A stretch of 64,000 nucleotides of DNA from Myxococcaceae bacterium JPH2 (GTDB lineage: Bacteria > Myxococcota > Myxococcia > Myxococcales > Myxococcaceae): assembly GCA_016458225.1 (NCBI GenBank), contig JAEMGR010000010.1, forward strand, positions 393,802 through 457,801, given 5' to 3'. The stretch's first letter is position 1; each line of letters begins with the position of its first letter. Position numbers and translations under genes: made by a program. This document shows positions 29,649 through 41,033 of this stretch, piece after piece. Under the pieces are notes generated by a model that did no database searches, was not told the DNA's origin, and was given only the letters and a program-made list of their open reading frames with translations.

Positions 29649-30827
29649 AGCGACGAACTCGCCCAGCCGCGCGAGCCCCTTGCGCAGCACCTCGCGCGAG
29701 GTGACGAAGCTCATCCGCACGTAGCCCGGCGCGCCGAACGGATCTCCCGGCACGGCCGCCACGCGGAAGTCGTCCAAGAGGATCTCCGAGATGCGCATCG
29801 AGTCGCCCACCGGCGCGCCCTTGTAGCGACGCTGAGCCAGGCCGCGCACGTCCGCCAGGGCGTAGAAGGCGCCCTCGGGCATCCGGCAGCGCACGCCATC
29901 GAGCGCGTTGAGCCCCTGGACGAACAGGTCTCGCCGGGCCTTGTACTCGGCCACCATGGCGGAGATGGTGTCCGAAGGCCCCTGGAGCGCGGCCACCGCC
30001 GCCTTCTGCGCGATGGACGAGGCGTTGGAGGTGGACTGGTCCTGCACCATCGTCATGGCGGCGATGAGCGGCTTGGGCCCCGCCACGTAGCCGATGCGCC
30101 AGCCCGTCATCGCGTACGACTTGCTCAGGCCGTTGGACACCACCAGCCGCGGAATGAGGTCCGGCGCCACGTTGCCCAGGTTGAGGAACTGGCCCTCGTA
30201 CAAGAGCTTCTCGTACATGTCGTCGCTGACGATGAGGCAGTCATGGCCGCGCACGGCGTCCGCGATGCGCTCCAGCGTGGCGCGCGAGTAGACGGCGCCC
30301 GTGGGGTTCGCCGGGCTATTGAGGATGATGGCGCGCGTGCGCGGCGTGAGCGCGCGGCGGATGGCCTCGGGGTCCGGCGCGAAGCCGTCTTCCTCTCGCG
30401 TGGGGATGATGACGGGGCGCCCGCCCGCCAGGTGCACCATGTCCGGGTAGCTCACCCAGTAGGGGGCGAAGACGATGACCTCGTCGCCCTCGTCCAGCAG
30501 CGCCTGGAAGGTGTTGTAGAGGCCCTGCTTGCCGCCCGCGGTCACCAGGATCTGATCCGCCGCGAACTTCAGCGCGTTGTCCTTCTCCAGCTTCTGGCGG
30601 ATGGCCTCGCGCAGCTCGGGGATGCCGGACGTGGCGGTGTACTTGGTGAAGCCGCCCTTCAACGCGTCGATGGCGGCCTGCTTCACGAAGTCCGGCGTGT
30701 CGAAGTCCGGCTCGCCCGCCGCCAGCACGACCACGTCCACGCCTTGGGCCGCCAGGGCCTTGGCACGGGCATTCAGCGCGAGGGTGGCGGACGGCTTGAT
30801 GGCCTGGAGCCGGCGAGCGAGTTTCAT
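29637..30827 (-). CDS. Class I/II aminotransferase, aspartate aminotransferase (AspC/AatA) type
   Basis: 396 residues from the ATG at 30827. A PLP-dependent fold-type I enzyme. The Schiff-base lysine is K236 in SNGLSKSYAMTGWR, with the phosphate-binding SK..R context. NPTG with the PLP-contacting Asn is at 174-177, and SDDMYEKL at 201-208 gives the Asp and Tyr that hold the cofactor ring. The C-terminal GYVRMSFV supplies the substrate-carboxylate Arg. Sequence features such as AAGEPDFDTPDFV and KYTATSGIPELREAI fit the subgroup Ib aspartate aminotransferases, which interconvert aspartate and oxaloacetate, although some members also use prephenate or other amino acids. The gene lies 49 bp downstream of coaD on the same strand and may be co-transcribed. 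The stop is within a tandem repeat. Confidence 0.92.
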   Translation of the reverse strand: MKLARRLQAIKPSATLALNARAKALAAQGVDVVVLAAGEPDFDTPDFVKQAAIDALKGGFTKYTATSGIPELREAIRQKLEKDNALKFAADQILVTAGGKQGLYNTFQALLDEGDEVIVFAPYWVSYPDMVHLAGGRPVIIPTREEDGFAPDPEAIRRALTPRTRAIILNSPANPTGAVYSRATLERIADAVRGHDCLIVSDDMYEKLLYEGQFLNLGNVAPDLIPRLVVSNGLSKSYAMTGWRIGYVAGPKPLIAAMTMVQDQSTSNASSIAQKAAVAALQGPSDTISAMVAEYKARRDLFVQGLNALDGVRCRMPEGAFYALADVRGLAQRRYKGAPVGDSMRISEILLDDFRVAAVPGDPFGAPGYVRMSFVTSREVLRKGLARLGEFVAALS

Positions 30828-30876
30828 GCCCCGTGCCTAGCGCGGAGCGATGGGCCGGACAAGCGTTCGTGGTGCG

Positions 30877-31359
30877 TTACGTCTTGCCGGCAAACTTCGC
30901 CTTCAGGCGCGCATTCACGTTGTCGGGAACCAGTCCGGACACGTCACCGCCGAAGGACGCCACTTCGCGCACCAGCTGCGAGGAGATGTAGAAGTAGTCC
31001 TCGCCCGTCATCATGAAGACGGTCTCCACGTTGGGCGCCAGCTTGCGGTTCATGTTCGCGAGCTGAAACTCGTATTCGAAGTCCGACACCGCCCGCAGCC
31101 CGCGAACGATGACGCCCACGTTGCGGCTGCGCACGTAGTCCACGAGCAGCCCGTGGAACGAGTCCACTTCCACCCGGCTGTCCTTGACCGCATCGAGGAT
31201 CAGCTCGCGCCGCTCCTCCTGCGAGAACAGCGGCGTCTTCTTCGGGTTCACCGCGATGGCCACGATGAGCCGATCGAACATCTTCAGGCTGCGCTGAATG
31301 AGGCTCAGGTGCCCGTTGGTGAGCGGATCGAACGAACCAGGATAGATGGCGACCGGCAT
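30877..31359 (-). CDS. coaD: Phosphopantetheine adenylyltransferase
   Basis: 160 residues from the ATG at 31359 ([17 protein letters not shown]), the standard length. It catalyses the fourth step of coenzyme A synthesis, transferring AMP from ATP to 4'-phosphopantetheine. The nucleotidyltransferase signature T14-N-G-H17 and the second motif around [11 protein letters not shown] (the ISSS/T-like loop) are present, together with [14 protein letters not shown] and [19 protein letters not shown], which bind the pantetheine substrate. rsmD lies 34 bp upstream on the same strand. This rsmD-coaD pairing is widespread in bacteria and supports a shared transcript. Confidence 0.96.
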   Translation of the reverse strand: MPVAIYPGSFDPLTNGHLSLIQRSLKMFDRLIVAIAVNPKKTPLFSQEERRELILDAVKDSRVEVDSFHGLLVDYVRSRNVGVIVRGLRAVSDFEYEFQLANMNRKLAPNVETVFMMTGEDYFYISSQLVREVASFGGDVSGLVPDNVNARLKAKFAGKT

Positions 31360-31393
31360 GTGGCCCGGAGTCTCGGACGCCCCCGGAAGTCGG

Positions 31394-31969
31394 TCAAGCA
31401 ATGGTCGACGGGGACTCGGCCGGCGCCCGGTAGAAGGTCACCAGCGTGTCCCCGAACCGCCGTTGATCTTCCTGCGTGAGCCCCGCGTGGGACTCGGGCG
31501 CCGCCTCGCGCTTGTCGTGCTCCACCACGACCGTGCCGCCGGGCGCCACCACCTTCGCCACGCTCTCCAGCACGGACTCCACCACCCGCGCCGCATAGGG
31601 CGGGTCCGCGAAGACGATGTCGAAGCGCTCGCCCTGTCGCGCCAACGTCTCCAGCGCCCGATTCACCGGCTGCGCCAGCAGCGTCGTCTGGGCGGTGAAG
31701 CCCAGGTGCTCCGCGTTCTGCCGGCACAGCGCCTGGGCCTCGCGGTCCTGATCCACCATCACCAGGTGGCCCGCGCCCCGAGAGAGCGCCTCCAGCCCGA
31801 GCGCGCCCGTCCCCGCGTACAGGTCCAGCACGCGCTGGCCGTCCAGGAACTGGCCCAGCATGTTGAAGAGGGTCTCCCGGACCCGGTCCGCCGTGGGGCG
31901 GATGTGCTGCGATGTCGCCTTGGGGCCCGCCAACGAGCGTCCCCGGGCCGTGCCCGCCACGATGCGCAT
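31394..31969 (-). CDS. rsmD: 16S rRNA (guanine-966 N2)-methyltransferase
   Basis: 191 residues from the ATG at 31969. An S-adenosylmethionine-dependent enzyme that methylates G966 (E. coli numbering) of 16S rRNA in the assembled small-subunit head. The start [11 protein letters not shown] is characteristic, followed by the SAM motif [10 protein letters not shown] at 49-58 and catalytic motif DPPY at 122-125. [15 protein letters not shown] is the RNA-binding region typical of RsmD. It precedes coaD by 34 bp and follows the gene at 31984 by 14 bp on the same strand, so a three-gene transcript is likely. Confidence 0.95.
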   Translation of the reverse strand: MRIVAGTARGRSLAGPKATSQHIRPTADRVRETLFNMLGQFLDGQRVLDLYAGTGALGLEALSRGAGHLVMVDQDREAQALCRQNAEHLGFTAQTTLLAQPVNRALETLARQGERFDIVFADPPYAARVVESVLESVAKVVAPGGTVVVEHDKREAAPESHAGLTQEDQRRFGDTLVTFYRAPAESPSTIA

Positions 31970-31983
31970 GGCGCCCTTCTAGC

Positions 31984-33015
31984 TCAGTCGCCGCGGTCGT
32001 TCGCCAGGAACGTCATGGACAGCCCACCGCTGCGCGTCGCGCCGAGCGCGGCCATCGCCTCGGTCGCCTCGGCGAAGGACAGCGCCTCCAGCTTCTCGCG
32101 GGCCGCGGGCTCCAGGGCGGGCAGTTGCTCCTCCAGCACGCTGAGCAGCTCGCCCGCCGGCAGTCCGGCCGCGAGGGCCTTCGCCTCCACGCCGTCACGG
32201 ACCTCCGGAGGCCACGCGCCGAGCGCCAGCCGTTGGAAGGGCCCCACGCAGTCCACCTTGGCCACCCCGGCCGCGACATACGTCGGCAGAGCCCGAGGAA
32301 TGCCTGCGGAGACGTCGCCCACCGTCACACGCGAGTCGTGGCTGGCGGCCAGCTCCACCAGGCGCCGCACCATCGCGACATCCGGCTCGGCGCCCCCCAG
32401 CGCGGACTCAGAGAGCCGCACGAAGCGCACCGGGACCTTCCACTGCCGCAGGCCCTCCAGCAGCGTCTGGCAGCTCTCCAGGGCGTCCGCGCCGGCCGGC
32501 GGCGTCAGCTCCAGGGACAGCTCCCGCTCCAACAGCGGGCCCGCCAGCGCGTTCACCGCCTCGATGGCCACGTAGGAGTCGAGCCGCGACAGGTCCAACG
32601 ACACGAGCGCGAAGCCCGCATCCACGACGCGGAAGAGGCCCTCTTGGAGGCTCGACAGGGCCGCGGCGTCGGTCGCCGTCACGCGGATGGGGCCCGCCTG
32701 GAGGAAGAGAGGCCGGGCATGCCCTGCCTCGGAGGCGGTCTCGTGCACCGCCGCCACGAAGCGGTCGGCCGCGCCTCGATCCGCGAGCGGGTGCGGACAC
32801 GCCAGCCCCAGCACGGAGTCCTCGGCCCGAGCCGCGGCCAGCAGGCCCGGCAACGCGCCCTTGGCCTGCACCGGGAGGCACGGCAGCGCGACGGGGACGG
32901 ACGCCAACGCCCGGATCAACTCGCGCGGGTTGAGCAGGGGCACGCGTGAGCCGGAGCCCACCCGTGCCACCGCGTTTCCCGGACGCAACGACAGCACCTT
33001 GTCCAGCACGCTCAT
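31984..33015 (-). CDS. Unassigned protein, possibly TIM-barrel (aldolase-like)
   Basis: 343 residues from the ATG at 33015, chosen because upstream in-frame sequence lacks coding character. It is soluble, with repeated strand-helix units (VLGLACPHPLADR, PLFLQAGPIRVTATDAAAL, FALVSLDLSRLDSYVAIEA, VRFVRLSESALGG, SRVTVGDVSAGIP, VAAGVAKVDCVGPFQ) that look like the phosphate-binding ends of a TIM barrel. The layout recalls the tagatose-bisphosphate aldolase accessory proteins (GatZ/KbaZ) but I see no diagnostic residues, so the assignment is tentative. It sits 14 bp upstream of rsmD on the same strand and may be expressed with rsmD and coaD. Confidence 0.6.
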   Translation of the reverse strand: MSVLDKVLSLRPGNAVARVGSGSRVPLLNPRELIRALASVPVALPCLPVQAKGALPGLLAAARAEDSVLGLACPHPLADRGAADRFVAAVHETASEAGHARPLFLQAGPIRVTATDAAALSSLQEGLFRVVDAGFALVSLDLSRLDSYVAIEAVNALAGPLLERELSLELTPPAGADALESCQTLLEGLRQWKVPVRFVRLSESALGGAEPDVAMVRRLVELAASHDSRVTVGDVSAGIPRALPTYVAAGVAKVDCVGPFQRLALGAWPPEVRDGVEAKALAAGLPAGELLSVLEEQLPALEPAAREKLEALSFAEATEAMAALGATRSGGLSMTFLANDRGD

Positions 33016-33151
33016 GAGGCGCCGAGAATCATCCGCCCGCAGCGCATTGTGCAAGGCGAAGCGTCCGCGAGCGTCACCTCCCCCACTCCATTCCTGGCCG
33101 GAAGGGCATCCCCCTCCAGCGCCAGTCGGAGGAGGCCATGAGGCGGATCCG

Positions 33152-34186
33152 TCAGTGGACCTCACCCAGGTGAGCGTACGTCTCGCTCTCGATCTGGATG
33201 GTGGTGTGGTCGATGCCGAAGCGATCGAACAGGTCGTGCTTCACCGCGGAGAGGATCTCATCGTTGTTGCAGACCATGGGGTCCAGCACGACCAGGTGCG
33301 CGGACAGCGCGTACATCCCGCTGGAGATGGTCCACACGTGGAGGTCATGCACCGCCTGCACGCCGTTGACCTTGAGCATCAACTCGCGAATCTGGGACAG
33401 GTCCACGTGCGACGGCACGGCCTCCAGCAGCACGTCCACCGCGTCCTTCACCAGCCGCACCGCGCCCACGACGATGACGAGCGAGATGACGACGGAGATG
33501 AGCGGATCCACCGCGTACCAGCCGGTGAGCGCCATGATGCCGGCGCCAATCAACACGCCCACCGAGGACAGCGTGTCCCCAAGCACGTGAAGGAATGCGC
33601 CGCGCACGTTCATCGAGTGCGTCTGATGCAGGAAGCCGAGCGCCGCGAGGTTGGCCACCAGGCCCACCGCCGCCACCACGGCCATGGGCCCGAGCGTCAC
33701 GGGCGTGGGCGTGTTGAAGCGCTCCCAGGCCTCCTTGAGGATGACCACCGTGATGCCCAGGAGCAGCACGCCGTTGAGCAGCGCGCTGAGGATCTCCATC
33801 CGGTAGTAGCCGTAGGTCTTCTTCACGTCCGCCGGACGGCCCGCGAACCACAGCGCCAGCAGGCTCAGCACCAGCGCGGACACGTCCGTCAGCATGTGGC
33901 CGGCATCGGACATCAGCGCCAGCGAGTGCGTCAGGTAACCACCCACCGCCTCGGCCACCATGATGGTCGCCGTCAGCACCAGCGCGAACACGAGCCGGCG
34001 CCGATCCTTGCGCCGCTCCTCCGCCAGGCCCCCGCGGCGCGGCCCGCCACCATGCCCATGCGCATGGCTGTGCCCGTGCGAATGGTCATGCCCGTGATGG
34101 GAATGCGAGTGGCTGTGCTCGTGCCCGGAGCCCGACGCCTCCGGAGACTTCCCTGCATTGCCGGGAATGTGGGGTGGTGTGCTCAA
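33152..34186 (-). CDS. Cation diffusion facilitator (zinc-type) transporter
   Basis: 344 residues from a TTG at 34186, the only start before the His-rich N-terminus; no clear ribosome site is seen, so the start is uncertain. Residues 20-46 contain more than a dozen His in HSHSHHGHDHSHGHSHAHGH, a cytosolic metal-binding segment typical of zinc exporters such as ZitB/CzcD. Six membrane helices follow. HMLTD in helix 2 and HVLGD in helix 5 supply the HxxxD tetrahedral metal site. The C-terminal cytoplasmic domain (VQAVHDLHVWTISSGMYALS, HTTIQIE) is the usual dimerising metal-sensing fold. It exports Zn2+ or a similar ion by proton antiport. Divergent from the sigma-54 activator across 50 bp. Confidence 0.93.
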   Translation of the reverse strand: MSTPPHIPGNAGKSPEASGSGHEHSHSHSHHGHDHSHGHSHAHGHGGGPRRGGLAEERRKDRRRLVFALVLTATIMVAEAVGGYLTHSLALMSDAGHMLTDVSALVLSLLALWFAGRPADVKKTYGYYRMEILSALLNGVLLLGITVVILKEAWERFNTPTPVTLGPMAVVAAVGLVANLAALGFLHQTHSMNVRGAFLHVLGDTLSSVGVLIGAGIMALTGWYAVDPLISVVISLVIVVGAVRLVKDAVDVLLEAVPSHVDLSQIRELMLKVNGVQAVHDLHVWTISSGMYALSAHLVVLDPMVCNNDEILSAVKHDLFDRFGIDHTTIQIESETYAHLGEVH

Positions 34187-34236
34187 GGGGCAGAGGGGTG
34201 CGGACAGCGCGCGGTCGTGGGATACGTGCGGCCCGA

Positions 34237-35783
<1,547 letters not shown>

Positions 35784-35787
<4 letters not shown>

Positions 35788-36722
35788 GCGCCACGCCGCC
35801 CTACTTCCATCAGGACTTCCTCCGCGTACCCGATGGCGCGGACCTGTACTTCCAGGTGATGGGCGAGGGCGAGCCGGGGATGGTGCTCTGCGACGGCCTG
35901 GGCTGTGACGGCTTCGCGTGGAAGTACCTGCTGCCGTACCTGGCGCGCAGACACCGCGTGGTCCGCTGGCACTACCGGGGCCACGGCCGCTCCGGCCTCC
36001 CCGCTGACCGTGGCCGCATCGGCATGCTGTACACGTGCGACGACCTCGCCCGGGTGATGGACGCGGCGGGCCTGGAGCGCGCCGTCGTCTTCGGCCACTC
36101 CATGGGGGTCCAGGTGGCGCTGGAGTTCCACCGGCGCCACGCCGACCGCGTGCGGGGACTCGCCCTCTTGTGCGGCAGCTACGGCAACCCGCTGGATACC
36201 TTCCACGACTCCACCCTGCTCAAGCGCGCCTTCCCCACCTTGCGGCGCGTGGTGGAGCGATTCCCTCGGCGCGCCGCCCAGCTCGTGCGCGGGGTGCTCA
36301 GCACCGAGGTGGCCGTGCAGGTCGCCATCCAGCTGGAGATGAACCGCGACCTCATCTCACGCAATGACCTGTCGCCCTACTTCGCCCACCTGGCGAACAT
36401 GGATCCGGTCGTCTTCGTGCGGACGCTGGACTCGCTGGCCGCCCACAGCGCGTGGGACCACCTGCCCCACGTGGACGTCCCCACCCTGGTCATCGCCGGG
36501 GAGCGGGACCGCTTCACCCCCGGGTGGCTGTCCCGGCGGCTGGCCGCCCGGGTGCCGGATGCCGAGCTGATGCTCGTCCCCGAGGGCACCCACACCACCC
36601 CCCTGGAGGCTCCGGGGAGGGTCGAGCAGCGCATCGAGCGCTTCCTCCGCGAGCGCCTGTCCCTCGGGACGGCCTGTCCGCCCGTCGACGGCCGGGCCAC
36701 GGGGACTGTACCGGGACGGTAA
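35784..36722 (+). CDS. Alpha/beta-fold hydrolase
   Basis: 312 residues from the ATG at 35784, which overlaps the activator's stop as ATGA. The nucleophile motif is GHSMG with Ser near 106. The acid is likely the Asp in AGERDRFTP, and the His is in [11 protein letters not shown] near residue 270. The oxyanion region is CDGLGCDG. The fold and spacing match small esterases and lipases or C-C hydrolases; the substrate cannot be predicted. No signal peptide is present, so it acts in the cytosol. Tight coupling to a sigma-54 activator suggests that the two proteins serve the same response, for example hydrolysing or generating the sensed ligand (inference). The C-terminus ends in a short Pro/Gly tail. 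Confidence 0.88.
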
Positions 36723-36841
36723 CGAGGCCCATCCTTCCGGGAGGTGGGTCCTCGGGCGGGGAACATCGGGCCTCCCCGTGCCGTTCTCACTGGAATGCCC
36801 ACCTTCGGCCCGGTCGGTTGCGGGGCAAGCACCCGCGTTCA

Positions 36842-36870
36842 TTGCAGGGGAGTCCCTCGCGGCATATAAG
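36842..36870 (+). promoter_or_regulatory. Sigma-70-type promoter for typA
   Basis: TTGCAG at 36842-36847 and TATAAG at 36865-36870 are separated by exactly 17 bp, and the -10 matches consensus at five of six positions. The predicted start of transcription near 36877 leaves a leader of about 78 bases before typA at 36955. TATA-like sequence is rare in this GC-rich window, which strengthens the call. Confidence 0.6.
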
Positions 36871-36954
36871 CGCCGGCCTTCCGGGTTCCGGTGAGGTTCG
36901 GGAGCACCCGTCCTGGGTGGCCCCATCGCACCTCCATCTTCCAGTTCGGTTCGT

Positions 36955-38799
36955 ATGATTCCTCGCGAAAACATCCGCAATGTCGCCATCGTCGCCCACG
37001 TCGACCATGGCAAGACCACGCTCGTCGACCACCTGCTCCGCCAGGCGGGCACCTTCCGTAGCAACGAGGTCGTCGCCGAACGGGTGATGGACTCGAACGA
37101 CCTCGAGCGCGAGAAGGGCATCACCATTCTCGCGAAGAACACCGCGGTCTCCTACAAGGGGATGCAGATCAACATCATCGACACCCCGGGCCACGCCGAC
37201 TTCGGTGGCGAGGTGGAGCGCGGTCTGCGCCTGGTCGATGGCGTCATCCTGCTGGTGGACGCGGCCGAAGGTCCCCTGCCCCAGACGCGCTTCGTGCTGA
37301 GCAAGGCCCTGGCCATGGGCCTCAAGACGGTGCTGGTCATCAACAAGATCGACCGCCAGGACGCTCGCGCCAAGGACGTGCTCGACCTCGTCTACTCGCT
37401 CTACATCGACCTGGGCGCGGACGAGCAGCAGCTCGAGATGCCCGTCCTCTACACCGTCGCGCGCCAGGGTCAGGCGTCCACGGAGCTCGAGGTCCCCGGC
37501 AAGACGCTGGAGCCGCTGTACGACGCCATCATCCGGCACATCCCGCCCCCGCCGATGTCCACCGAGCCGTCGCTGCAGCTGCTCGTGGCCAACCTGGACT
37601 ACGACGACTACGTGGGCCGCCTCGCGGTGGGCCGCGTCCAGGCCGGCCGGCTCGCGGCCAACATGCCCGTCTCCGTCATGCGCGAGGGCGGCAAGGTCGA
37701 GCAGGGGAAGATCGTCAAGCTGTACGGCTTCTCCGGCCTGAAGCGCGTGGAGATTCCGGACGCGGGTCCGGGTGAAATCGTCTCCATCGCCGGCATCGAG
37801 GCGGTGTCCATTGGCGACACCATCGCGGACGCCGAGAAGCCGGTGGCCCTGCCCCGCATCACCGTGGATGAGCCCACGATGATGATGATCTTCAAGGTCA
37901 ACGACGGACCCCTGGCCGGCAAGGAAGGCAAGTTCGTCACCTCGCGCAACCTGCGTGAGCGCCTCTACCGCGAGGCCTACCGCAACGTGGCCGTGCGCGT
38001 GGAGGACACCGCGACGCCGGACGCGTTCAAGGTCGTGGGCCGTGGTGAACTCGCGCTCGCCGTCATCATCGAGAACATGCGCCGCGAGGGATATGAGCTC
38101 ACGGCGTCCAACCCCGAGCCCATCACCAAGACCATCGACGGCGTGCTCCACGAGCCGATGGAGCTGCTCTTCTGCGACGTGCCGGAGAACAGCGTCGGCT
38201 CCGTGACGGAGCGCCTGGGGCCCCGCAAGGGCCGCATGACGGACATGGCGCAGCTGGGCTCGGGCCGCACCCGCCTCCAGTTCCGCATCCCCGCGCGCGG
38301 CCTCATCGGGTTCCGCTCGGAGTTCCTCACCATCACCCGAGGTGAGGGCATCATGAGCAGCCAGTTCGACGGCTTCGAGCCGTGGTTCGGCCACATCCCC
38401 AAGCGCGCCAACGGCGCCATCGTCTCGGACCGCCTGGGCGACACCGTGCCCTACGCGCTGTTCAGCATCCAGGAGCGCGGCCAGCTCTTCGTCGCCGAAG
38501 GCACCACGGTCTACGAGGGCATGATCATCGGCGAGCACTCGCACCCGTCCGAGCTGAACGTCAACGCGTGCCGCGAGAAGAAGCTCACCAACATCCGCGC
38601 CGCTGGCCGCGACGAGAACGTCATCCTCGTCCCGCCCCGCGAGATGGGCCTGGAGAAGGCCCTGGAGTGGATCGCCGACGACGAGCTCGTCGAGGTGACG
38701 CCCAAGTCCGTGCGCATGCGCAAGAAGGCACTCGCCAATGGTGAGCGCTACCGCGCCGAGCGCGACCGCAAGCGCGAGGAGCGCAACGAGAACGGGTAG
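36955..38799 (+). CDS. typA: Translational GTPase TypA/BipA
   Basis: 614 residues from the ATG at 36955 ([22 protein letters not shown]). A ribosome-binding GTPase of the EF-G family that aids 50S assembly and growth under stress, especially cold. G motifs are intact: HVDHGKTT at 15-22, LEREKGITI (switch I), DTPGHADF from residue 76, and NKID at 130-133. The length matches the family (about 605-615). The C-terminal domain unique to TypA is present ([48 protein letters not shown]). The protein ends in a basic Arg/Glu tail. Transcribed alone from the promoter at 36842 and followed by a terminator at 38826. Confidence 0.97.
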   Translation: MIPRENIRNVAIVAHVDHGKTTLVDHLLRQAGTFRSNEVVAERVMDSNDLEREKGITILAKNTAVSYKGMQINIIDTPGHADFGGEVERGLRLVDGVILLVDAAEGPLPQTRFVLSKALAMGLKTVLVINKIDRQDARAKDVLDLVYSLYIDLGADEQQLEMPVLYTVARQGQASTELEVPGKTLEPLYDAIIRHIPPPPMSTEPSLQLLVANLDYDDYVGRLAVGRVQAGRLAANMPVSVMREGGKVEQGKIVKLYGFSGLKRVEIPDAGPGEIVSIAGIEAVSIGDTIADAEKPVALPRITVDEPTMMMIFKVNDGPLAGKEGKFVTSRNLRERLYREAYRNVAVRVEDTATPDAFKVVGRGELALAVIIENMRREGYELTASNPEPITKTIDGVLHEPMELLFCDVPENSVGSVTERLGPRKGRMTDMAQLGSGRTRLQFRIPARGLIGFRSEFLTITRGEGIMSSQFDGFEPWFGHIPKRANGAIVSDRLGDTVPYALFSIQERGQLFVAEGTTVYEGMIIGEHSHPSELNVNACREKKLTNIRAAGRDENVILVPPREMGLEKALEWIADDELVEVTPKSVRMRKKALANGERYRAERDRKREERNENG

Positions 38800-38825
38800 T
38801 CACCCGCCTTCGTTGTGACCTCCCG

Positions 38826-38862
38826 GGGCCGCTCCTTTCACAGGGGGCGGCCCTTCGTGTTT
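38826..38862 (+). terminator. Intrinsic terminator after typA
   Basis: GGGCCGC at 38826-38832 pairs with GCGGCCC at 38847-38853, with a 14-base loop, followed by TTCGTGTTT. This is a G/C-rich stem with a short T-rich tail immediately after typA, and it ends 3 bp before the convergent AraC-type gene. Confidence 0.7.
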
Positions 38863-38864
38863 CC

Positions 38865-39875
38865 TCAGGCGTGCGAGGCGTCCTGCCGCCGCCGGAAGCT
38901 CACCGGGGTCTCCCCGGTCCATCGCTTGAAGGCGCGGTGGAAGGCGCTCGGCTCGCTGAAGCCCAGCAGGAAGGCCACCTCGCCCACGGACAGGCGCGCC
39001 TCGCCCAGGTAGCGGCGCGCCAGTGCCTCGCGGACCTCTTCCACGAGCTGCTGGAATTGGGTGCCCTCGTCCTGGAGCCTCCGGCGCAGCGTGCGCTCCG
39101 AGAGGGCCAGGCGCGTCGCCACGCTGCCCAGGCTCGGCAGGCCGCCCCGGAAGTCCTCCACCAGCAGGCGCCGCACGTGCGCCCCCGTCGACTCGGGACG
39201 AGGAGCCTTCGCGAGCAGGGCCTCGGCCTGGCGCTCGAAGAAGGCCAGGAAGTATGGATCCGCCTGCGCGAGCTTCCACCGCGCCACCTCGGGGCGAACC
39301 AGCAGCGCGTTGCGCTCTCGACCGAAGCGCACCGGTGCGCCGAACGCGGCCGCGTGTGCCGTCGTGTCCGCGGGCCCGGCGTGCGTGAGGTGGACCTCCA
39401 CGGGCCACCACGGCTGCCCCGCGATGAGCTGGCCCGTGTGCAGGCACTCCATGAGCAGGTGCTCCACCGCCACCGAGTCTCCGCCCTGCGGCGCCGTGTG
39501 CCACGCGAGCTCCAACGCCACGAGGTCGTCCACCTGCCCTCGCTCCCACGTCCACGCGCTCGTGCACAGGCGACAGAAGCGACCCAGGCGCGCGAAGGCC
39601 TCGTCCAGGTCCGGGCTCACCGCGCACGCGAAGCCCAGCACGCCAAAGTGCTCGCGACCGCCCATGCGGGCAACGTCCAGATGGAACAGCGGCCGAGGTG
39701 CCCGGCGCGCCACCTCCTCCCACAGCTCCAGGTAGCGCTCCACCGCCACGTGCACCGAGTCCGGCGACTCCACGGGGGCACCGTCAAGCAGCGCGAGCTC
39801 AGCGGGAGCCATCCCCACGGCACGCGAGGCCTCCAACACAGGGCGCAGGACGCGGAGAGAGACGAGGTGACTCAC
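38865..39875 (-). CDS. AraC-family transcriptional regulator (OruR/ArgR-like N-domain)
   Basis: 336 residues if begun at the GTG at 39875, where the reading frame becomes protein-like (SHLVSLRVLRPVLEASRAVG). The N-terminal 220 residues match the AraC-type arabinose-binding-like domain of the single-domain regulators used for amino acid and fatty-acid signals (LLDGAPVESPDSVHVAVERYLELW, FGVLGFACAVSPDLDEAFARL, HLTHAGPADT). The C-terminus is a double helix-turn-helix: SLGSVATRLALSERTLRRRL and SVGEVAFLLGFSEPSAFHRA followed by FKRWTGETPVSFR, the AraC signature. It is divergent from the epimerase-like gene at 40041 across 165 bp and is its likely regulator. Confidence 0.9.
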   Translation of the reverse strand: MSHLVSLRVLRPVLEASRAVGMAPAELALLDGAPVESPDSVHVAVERYLELWEEVARRAPRPLFHLDVARMGGREHFGVLGFACAVSPDLDEAFARLGRFCRLCTSAWTWERGQVDDLVALELAWHTAPQGGDSVAVEHLLMECLHTGQLIAGQPWWPVEVHLTHAGPADTTAHAAAFGAPVRFGRERNALLVRPEVARWKLAQADPYFLAFFERQAEALLAKAPRPESTGAHVRRLLVEDFRGGLPSLGSVATRLALSERTLRRRLQDEGTQFQQLVEEVREALARRYLGEARLSVGEVAFLLGFSEPSAFHRAFKRWTGETPVSFRRRQDASHA

Positions 39876-40040
39876 GTCCCCGGTTATATCGCCCCGCGCC
39901 ACCCTCGCGCGCGCAGGGAGCCCCTCGCCACGAGGGCCGTGGCCGCACGGGTCAATCCTTTGTCCGGAGCCATCACTGCCCCGAAGCCGCTCGCTTCGTA
40001 GGTTTCGGGCAGCGGACTTCCTCGCTCCTGGAGCCTCCCC

Positions 40041-41021
40041 ATGCCTGCCTCTGCCTTCACGCGTCCCATCCTCGTCCTCGGAGCCACGGGAGGCTTTGGC
40101 CTCGCCGTGACGCGAGCCCTCATCGCCGCGGGAGCAAGGGTGCGAGCGCTCGTGCGCGACGAAGCGCGGGCCCGTCGAGCGCTGGGCGAGGACGCCCCCC
40201 GCGTGGAGCTGCGAGTCGGTGACGCGCTCCAGGCCGCGGATGTGTCGCGCGCCGCGGAGGGATGCAGCCACCTCGTCCATGCCATCAACGTGCCCTACCC
40301 CGAATGGGACACGGTCATGGAGCGCGTCACCACGAACGTCATCGCCGCCGCGCGAGCCCAGCGCGCGACCATCGTCTTCGCGGGCAACGTGTACAACCTG
40401 GCCCCGCGCTACGACGTCCCACTCTCGGAGGCCCATCCCGAGGGCCCCATCACGCACAAGGGACAGCTGCGGATGCGCATGGAGCACGCACTGCGAGACG
40501 CCACGCAAACGGGCGACGTGCGCGTCCTCGTCGTCCGAGCCAATGACTACTTCGGCCCCACCGTGCGCAACGGCGGCGTGGATCCGATGTTCCTGAACGC
40601 GCTCGCGCGTAAGCCCTTGCTCACGCTCACGGACCCCTCTCGAGCGCACGAGATGGCCTATGTGCCCGATGTGGCCCGAGCCACCGTCGCGCTGATGGGC
40701 CTGACGGATGGCCCCGCGTTCGACGTCGTGCACGTGCGTGGCTTCGTCACGCCCACGTCCCGCGATTTCCTGGAAGCGGTTGCGCGTGTGGCCGGAGTCC
40801 CCGCGCGCGTGCGCCGGCTGCCGTGGTGGCTGATCCGATTGGGCGGGCTCTTCAACGGCATGGCTCGCGAGGTGGTGGAGATGCGCTACCTCTTCGAGAA
40901 CACCCTGCTGCTCGATGACGCGACCTTGAAGCGGCGCGTCCCGGACTTCACGTACACGCCCCTGGAGCAGGCCCTCCGAGACACGCTGGAGAGCTACCGT
41001 CACCACGCCTCGCGCGCGTGA
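40041..41021 (+). CDS. NAD(P)-dependent epimerase/dehydratase family protein
   Basis: 326 residues from the ATG at 40041. An extended SDR fold: Rossmann motif GATGGFG at about 14-20, followed by RVRALVRDEARAR, the NADP-type basic helix end, and VLRVGDALQAADVSRAAEG-like acid binding. The usual YxxxK is not evident; the corresponding region reads LRMRMEHAL after HKGQ, so it may be an atypical SDR such as those that bind nucleotide without classical catalysis. The C-terminal half (AYVPDVARATVALMGL, WWLIRLGGLFNGMAREVVEM) is that of sugar or flavonoid reductase-like proteins. It is divergent from the AraC regulator, which probably controls it. The substrate is unknown. Confidence 0.83.
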   Translation: MPASAFTRPILVLGATGGFGLAVTRALIAAGARVRALVRDEARARRALGEDAPRVELRVGDALQAADVSRAAEGCSHLVHAINVPYPEWDTVMERVTTNVIAAARAQRATIVFAGNVYNLAPRYDVPLSEAHPEGPITHKGQLRMRMEHALRDATQTGDVRVLVVRANDYFGPTVRNGGVDPMFLNALARKPLLTLTDPSRAHEMAYVPDVARATVALMGLTDGPAFDVVHVRGFVTPTSRDFLEAVARVAGVPARVRRLPWWLIRLGGLFNGMAREVVEMRYLFENTLLLDDATLKRRVPDFTYTPLEQALRDTLESYRHHASRA

Positions 41022-41033
41022 GCAGCGCGGACC

